Shown here: positions 60,951 through 63,310 of the stretch, one piece after another
Layout: the number at the start of each line of letters is the position of its first letter
Numbering within the stretch: position 1 is the stretch's first letter
Assembly (NCBI GenBank): GCA_019912885.1
Contig: JAIOHV010000226.1
Span: 1 to 63,310 of the forward strand
Length of the DNA stretch: 63,310 bases
Source: a bacterium
GTDB lineage: Bacteria; Lernaellota; Lernaellaia; JACKCT01
Reading direction: 5' to 3'
Translations under genes and position numbers: made by a program
Notes under the pieces: generated by a model
The model's database searches: none
What the model saw: only the letters and a program-made list of their open reading frames with translations
What the model was told of the DNA's origin: nothing

Positions 60951-60980
60951 CATATATGTACACTCGTGAATACCTGTCAA
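60951..60980 (-). promoter_or_regulatory. Promoter of the IHF/HU gene
   Basis: On the minus strand, TTGACA (60980-60975), an 18-base spacer and TATATG (60956-60951) lie upstream of the IHF/HU gene. Predicted transcription starts near 60943, leaving a leader of about 48 bases. Confidence 0.65.
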
Positions 60981-61105
60981 GATAAAAGTTGCGACCACGG
61001 CGGATCATAACGAAAGATTGATTTAGATCACATGCGATGGGCCGCGCCTTTCGCGCTTTCGTTTCTCCGGACCGGACGACGTTTTCCCGGCGCGAATACG
61101 GTCGC

Positions 61106-61151
61106 ATGACGGTGGGCGTCGTCAATGCTAATCTGCTTCAACGCCGTTGAA
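61106..61151 (+). promoter_or_regulatory. Promoter with palindromic operator before the creatininase-family gene
   Basis: ATGACG (61106-61111), a 17-base spacer and TAATCT (61129-61134, preceded by TGC as an extended -10) form a plausible promoter. Directly after it, at 61137-61151, is a perfect 15-bp palindrome: TTCAACG, a central C, and CGTTGAA. It would cover the transcription start, the ideal place for a repressor. Confidence 0.5.
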
Positions 61152-61157
61152 ACGAAC

Positions 61158-61180
61158 GCGCTCCGGCTTTGGCGGAGCGC
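61158..61180 (+). other. Leader hairpin
   Basis: GCGCTCCG and CGGAGCGC form a perfect 8-bp stem with a 7-base loop in the leader of the creatininase-family gene, 18 bases before the ATG and just ahead of the GGGGGA ribosome site. It may modulate translation or early termination. Confidence 0.45.
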
Positions 61181-61198
61181 TCCCGGGGGAACCGACTC

Positions 61199-62245
61199 AT
61201 GAGCCCAATCACGAAGCCCGAGGCGCCGGAAGGCCGATCCACGGGCGGCGCCGCGCATCCGCGCATCCTTCGCCACGACCGCATGACGCAAACGCAGCTC
61301 CTGGCGCTGGATCGCCAAAAGACGTGCGTCGTCGCGACTTTCAGCCCGCTCGAAGTGCACGGGCCACACCTGCCTTTTGGTCAGGATATTTTCGAGGCTT
61401 ATTCGATGGCCGAGACGACCGTCACGCGCATCGCCGCCGAGCGCGACGACTGGACCTTTCTGTTTCTGCCGCCGGTTCCCGTGGCAACGGATTGCCTTCC
61501 CCAGATCGGTTCGGTCAACTTCCCCGCGCGGATGGTGCGCGAGGTCGCCTACCGCATGTTCGTCCCGTTCGCCAGACACGGGTTCGCGCGCCTGGCGTAC
61601 ACGTCGTTTCACGGCGGACCCCGCCATATCTGCGCCCTGGAAGACGCCGCCGACCGCCTGACGCGCCGATTCGGCGTACCCGCGGTATCGCTGTTTTCCG
61701 TCATTCTCGCGAAGATGACAGAGGGGCACACGATATTCGCCGGCGTCGAAAATACGCCAGGCCGGACGGTGACGGTCGAGAACCTCAAGCACGACCACCA
61801 CGCGGGCTACCTGGAAACCTGCTTTGCATTGCACCTGTGGCCGGAGCTTGTCGATGAGGGTTGGACGAAACTGCCGCCGTCCGTCCCCGCGCGCACGGCG
61901 AACGGAGACACCAACGACTCGTACCTCTATCGCGGCAACGGAGACAGCGCGTCGGCGTTTGATCGTCTGAGGCAACACCGCGCGACCGTCGACGCGGTCG
62001 TGCGTGCCGTCCGCCATTTCAAGGGTAGCGGGTATTACGGCTATCCCGCCCTCGCCTCTCCGGAGGAAGGGCACGACGTGTTCGAGCACCTCGTGTCGAT
62101 CACGAAACCGGCGGTGCTGGAATTTCTGGAGAAAGGCCGCGAGATGGGCGATATCCATTCGCCGTTATGGAAGTTTCGCCACGCGCTTTTGTCCGGCGCG
62201 GTGAATACCGCGGCGGATCGCGTGTTCAAGGTGAACGTGGAGTGA
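61199..62245 (+). CDS. Creatininase-family amidohydrolase
   Basis: The 348-residue protein has the metal-binding pattern of the family: SPLEVHGPHLPFGQDIFEA (Glu, His and Asp ligands), YTSFHGGPRHICALED in place of the usual NGHGGN, and HDHHAGYLETCFALHL with the third ligand set. Members hydrolyse creatinine or formamides in cofactor and pigment pathways, so the substrate here is unknown. It is longer than the usual 240-260 residues, mostly at both ends. ATG 61199 follows GGGGGA. The gene is alone on the plus strand and has its own promoter and palindrome. Confidence 0.82.
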   Translation: MSPITKPEAPEGRSTGGAAHPRILRHDRMTQTQLLALDRQKTCVVATFSPLEVHGPHLPFGQDIFEAYSMAETTVTRIAAERDDWTFLFLPPVPVATDCLPQIGSVNFPARMVREVAYRMFVPFARHGFARLAYTSFHGGPRHICALEDAADRLTRRFGVPAVSLFSVILAKMTEGHTIFAGVENTPGRTVTVENLKHDHHAGYLETCFALHLWPELVDEGWTKLPPSVPARTANGDTNDSYLYRGNGDSASAFDRLRQHRATVDAVVRAVRHFKGSGYYGYPALASPEEGHDVFEHLVSITKPAVLEFLEKGREMGDIHSPLWKFRHALLSGAVNTAADRVFKVNVE

Positions 62246-62270
62246 ACAAACGTTCAAAAAGCGGCGAGGC

Positions 62271-62292
62271 GTGCGCGGCGGGCGGCGCGCAC
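62271..62292. terminator. Hairpin between convergent genes
   Basis: GTGCGCG and CGCGCAC form a 7-bp stem with an 8-base loop between the stops of the creatininase-family gene and apt. On the minus strand a T5 run follows about 13 bases later. It may end transcription in both directions. Confidence 0.4.
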
Positions 62293-62318
62293 CCCGTTCG
62301 CCGGCTTGAATCGGTCGG

Positions 62319-62840
62319 CTAGAATCGAATCAGGCTGAACACCTCCATGCCATCGAGGCGTTCTCGCCCGTTAAGGCCTTCGAGTTCGACGACAAACGCG
62401 GACTCGAGAATCTTCGCGCCCATCTCGCGCAGCAGCTTCGATACGGCCGCGACGGTGCCGCCGGTGGCCAGCAGGTCGTCGATGATGACGACGCGCTGTC
62501 CGTCGATGATGGCGTCCTCGTGAATTTCGAGGCTGTCGGACCCGTACTCCAATTCGTACGTCACGCGCTTGGTCTTATGTGGGAGCTTTCCCGGCTTGCG
62601 CACGATGACGAGCCCTTTTTGCATCGCGTAGGCCACCGGCGCCCCGAAGATGAATCCGCGCGCCTCGACGCACACAATGGCGTCGAACTCCATCTCGCTC
62701 AGGTGCGCGACCATGTGCCGGACGGCCTCGGCGAATCCCTCGCCCTTGATGAGCAGCGTCGTGATGTCCTTGAACTGGATTCCCGGCTTCGGAAAGTCCG
62801 GAATGTTGCGGATGAGTTTCGCGAGATCTTCGATGTCCAT
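62319..62840 (-). CDS. apt: Adenine phosphoribosyltransferase
   Basis: Apt salvages adenine to AMP with PRPP. The 173-residue protein matches the family length and motifs: IPDFPKPGIQFKDITTLL at the N-terminus, CVEARGFIFGAPVAYAM, KPGKLPHKTKRVTYELEYG, and the PRPP loop VVIIDDLLATGGTVAAV. It lies 16 bases after the NlpD-like gene on the same strand. Confidence 0.96.
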   Translation of the reverse strand: MDIEDLAKLIRNIPDFPKPGIQFKDITTLLIKGEGFAEAVRHMVAHLSEMEFDAIVCVEARGFIFGAPVAYAMQKGLVIVRKPGKLPHKTKRVTYELEYGSDSLEIHEDAIIDGQRVVIIDDLLATGGTVAAVSKLLREMGAKILESAFVVELEGLNGRERLDGMEVFSLIRF

Positions 62841-62856
62841 GAACGGACCTCCGTTT

Positions 62857-63310
62857 TCAGGAACGCGGCAAGAGTTTCAGCGGGTCGAGCGCCTTGATCC
62901 CCTTGCGGATTTCAAAATGCAGCAGCGGCCGTTCGGCGCGGCCCGAATCGCCGACCTCGGCGATGCGTTCCCCCTGCGCGACCTTCTGCCCCTTTTGCAC
63001 GTAATTCACGCGATTGTGCGCGTAGATCGTCACGTATTTGTTTGCGTGCTGGATCACAATCATCTTGCCGTAGCCTTTCAAGCGATCGTCGGCGACGATC
63101 ACCTGCCCGTCCGCCGCGGCGACCACCGATTGCCCGGCCGCGCCCGCGATGTCGATGCCCTCCGTGAGCACGCCATCGGGCCCCTTGCCGAAGCGGCGAA
63201 CAATCGGTCCGCGCACGGGCCAGATGAAGGATGGCCGCATTTCGTCCGGCTCGCCGATCGGCCCCGGCGGCGTCGGCGCCGGCACGTCCAACGTGAAGCT
63301 CACCGAGGCG
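62857..63310 (-). CDS. NlpD/EnvC-like degenerate LytM-domain protein (partial)
   Basis: The frame stays open to the right edge, so the N-terminus lies outside the window; a GTG at 63303 is only an internal candidate. The visible 148 residues are a LytM (M23) domain: FIWPVRGPIVRRFGKG, EGIDIAGAAGQSVVAAADGQV, KGYGKMIVIQHANKYVTIYAH and LLHFEIRKGIKALDPL. The metal ligands are altered: TEGID replaces HxGID, and LLHFE replaces HLHFE. Loss of these histidines is typical of amidase activators such as NlpD and EnvC, which act at the division site, so an activator role is favoured over hydrolysis. Confidence 0.82.
   Translation of the reverse strand, partial: ASVSFTLDVPAPTPPGPIGEPDEMRPSFIWPVRGPIVRRFGKGPDGVLTEGIDIAGAAGQSVVAAADGQVIVADDRLKGYGKMIVIQHANKYVTIYAHNRVNYVQKGQKVAQGERIAEVGDSGRAERPLLHFEIRKGIKALDPLKLLPRS

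Overview
The window is about 63 kb of high-GC chromosomal DNA from a Gram-negative bacterium. Outer-membrane and envelope genes (lptE, a bamB-like gene, a FadL-type porin, an NlpD-like factor) show a diderm envelope. Several traits recall deltaproteobacterial-grade or related uncultured lineages: an ApgM-type protein in a threonine operon, a split B12 acyl-CoA mutase, an AgmX/PglI-type protein, and tRNA genes without encoded CCA. The species cannot be named from the sequence. There is no CRISPR array, prophage or intact insertion sequence. Genes are densely packed, often with 4-base ATGA/GTGA overlaps.

Layout. 1-1450: a clearly AT-richer patch with one orphan membrane protein and a broken Gly/Cys-rich small ORF. 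1452-8358 (minus): a membrane protein, rsmI, two hypotheticals, polX, a Bcp peroxiredoxin and a flavin reductase. 8463-12162 (plus): DHH phosphoesterase, rubredoxin, a secreted protein, lptE and holA, with rpsT facing holA and overlapping its 3' end. 12643-18827 (plus): murJ, a VOC protein, purL, purQ, tRNA-Arg(TCT) and tRNA-His(GTG). 20234-27149 (plus): a lipid/acyl-CoA locus with a FadL porin, a split adenosylcobalamin acyl-CoA mutase and two thiolase-fold proteins, the second carrying two OB-fold domains. 27579-31718 (plus): small zinc-motif protein, HIT protein, HEAT protein, miaB, phosphodiester-glycosidase-like protein and tRNA-Arg(CCT). 31877-40943 (minus): bamB-like gene, yfgM-like gene, bifunctional nuclease, cysE and a peptidoglycan-recycling group (mpl, serine hydrolase, ldcA). 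42365-55594 (minus): a close-packed run of dat, ppi, pyrR-pyrB-pyrC, two unknowns, recG, lipA, hom, thrC and an ApgM-type protein, with an alpha/beta hydrolase upstream. 56654-63310 (mostly minus): AgmX-like protein, sucD-sucC, an IHF/HU protein, a creatininase-family protein on plus, apt and an NlpD-like gene cut by the window edge.

The most unusual part is 20234-27149. The mutase would normally be called methylmalonyl-CoA mutase, but the two residues that recognise the substrate carboxylate are Phe76 and Gln194, the pair known from isobutyryl-CoA mutase. Next to it are two thiolase-fold proteins that both lack the catalytic Cys and His. One is fused to two OB-fold domains whose zinc-ribbon cysteines are gone. 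Together with the FadL porin this looks like an uncharacterised pathway for importing and rearranging or cleaving branched or side-chain acyl-CoAs.

Other points of interest are a PolX whose polymerase site has lost two of its three catalytic aspartates while the PHP nuclease site is intact, an ApgM-type protein that probably supplies the missing homoserine kinase, and a creatininase-family gene with a perfect palindrome over its predicted transcription start.
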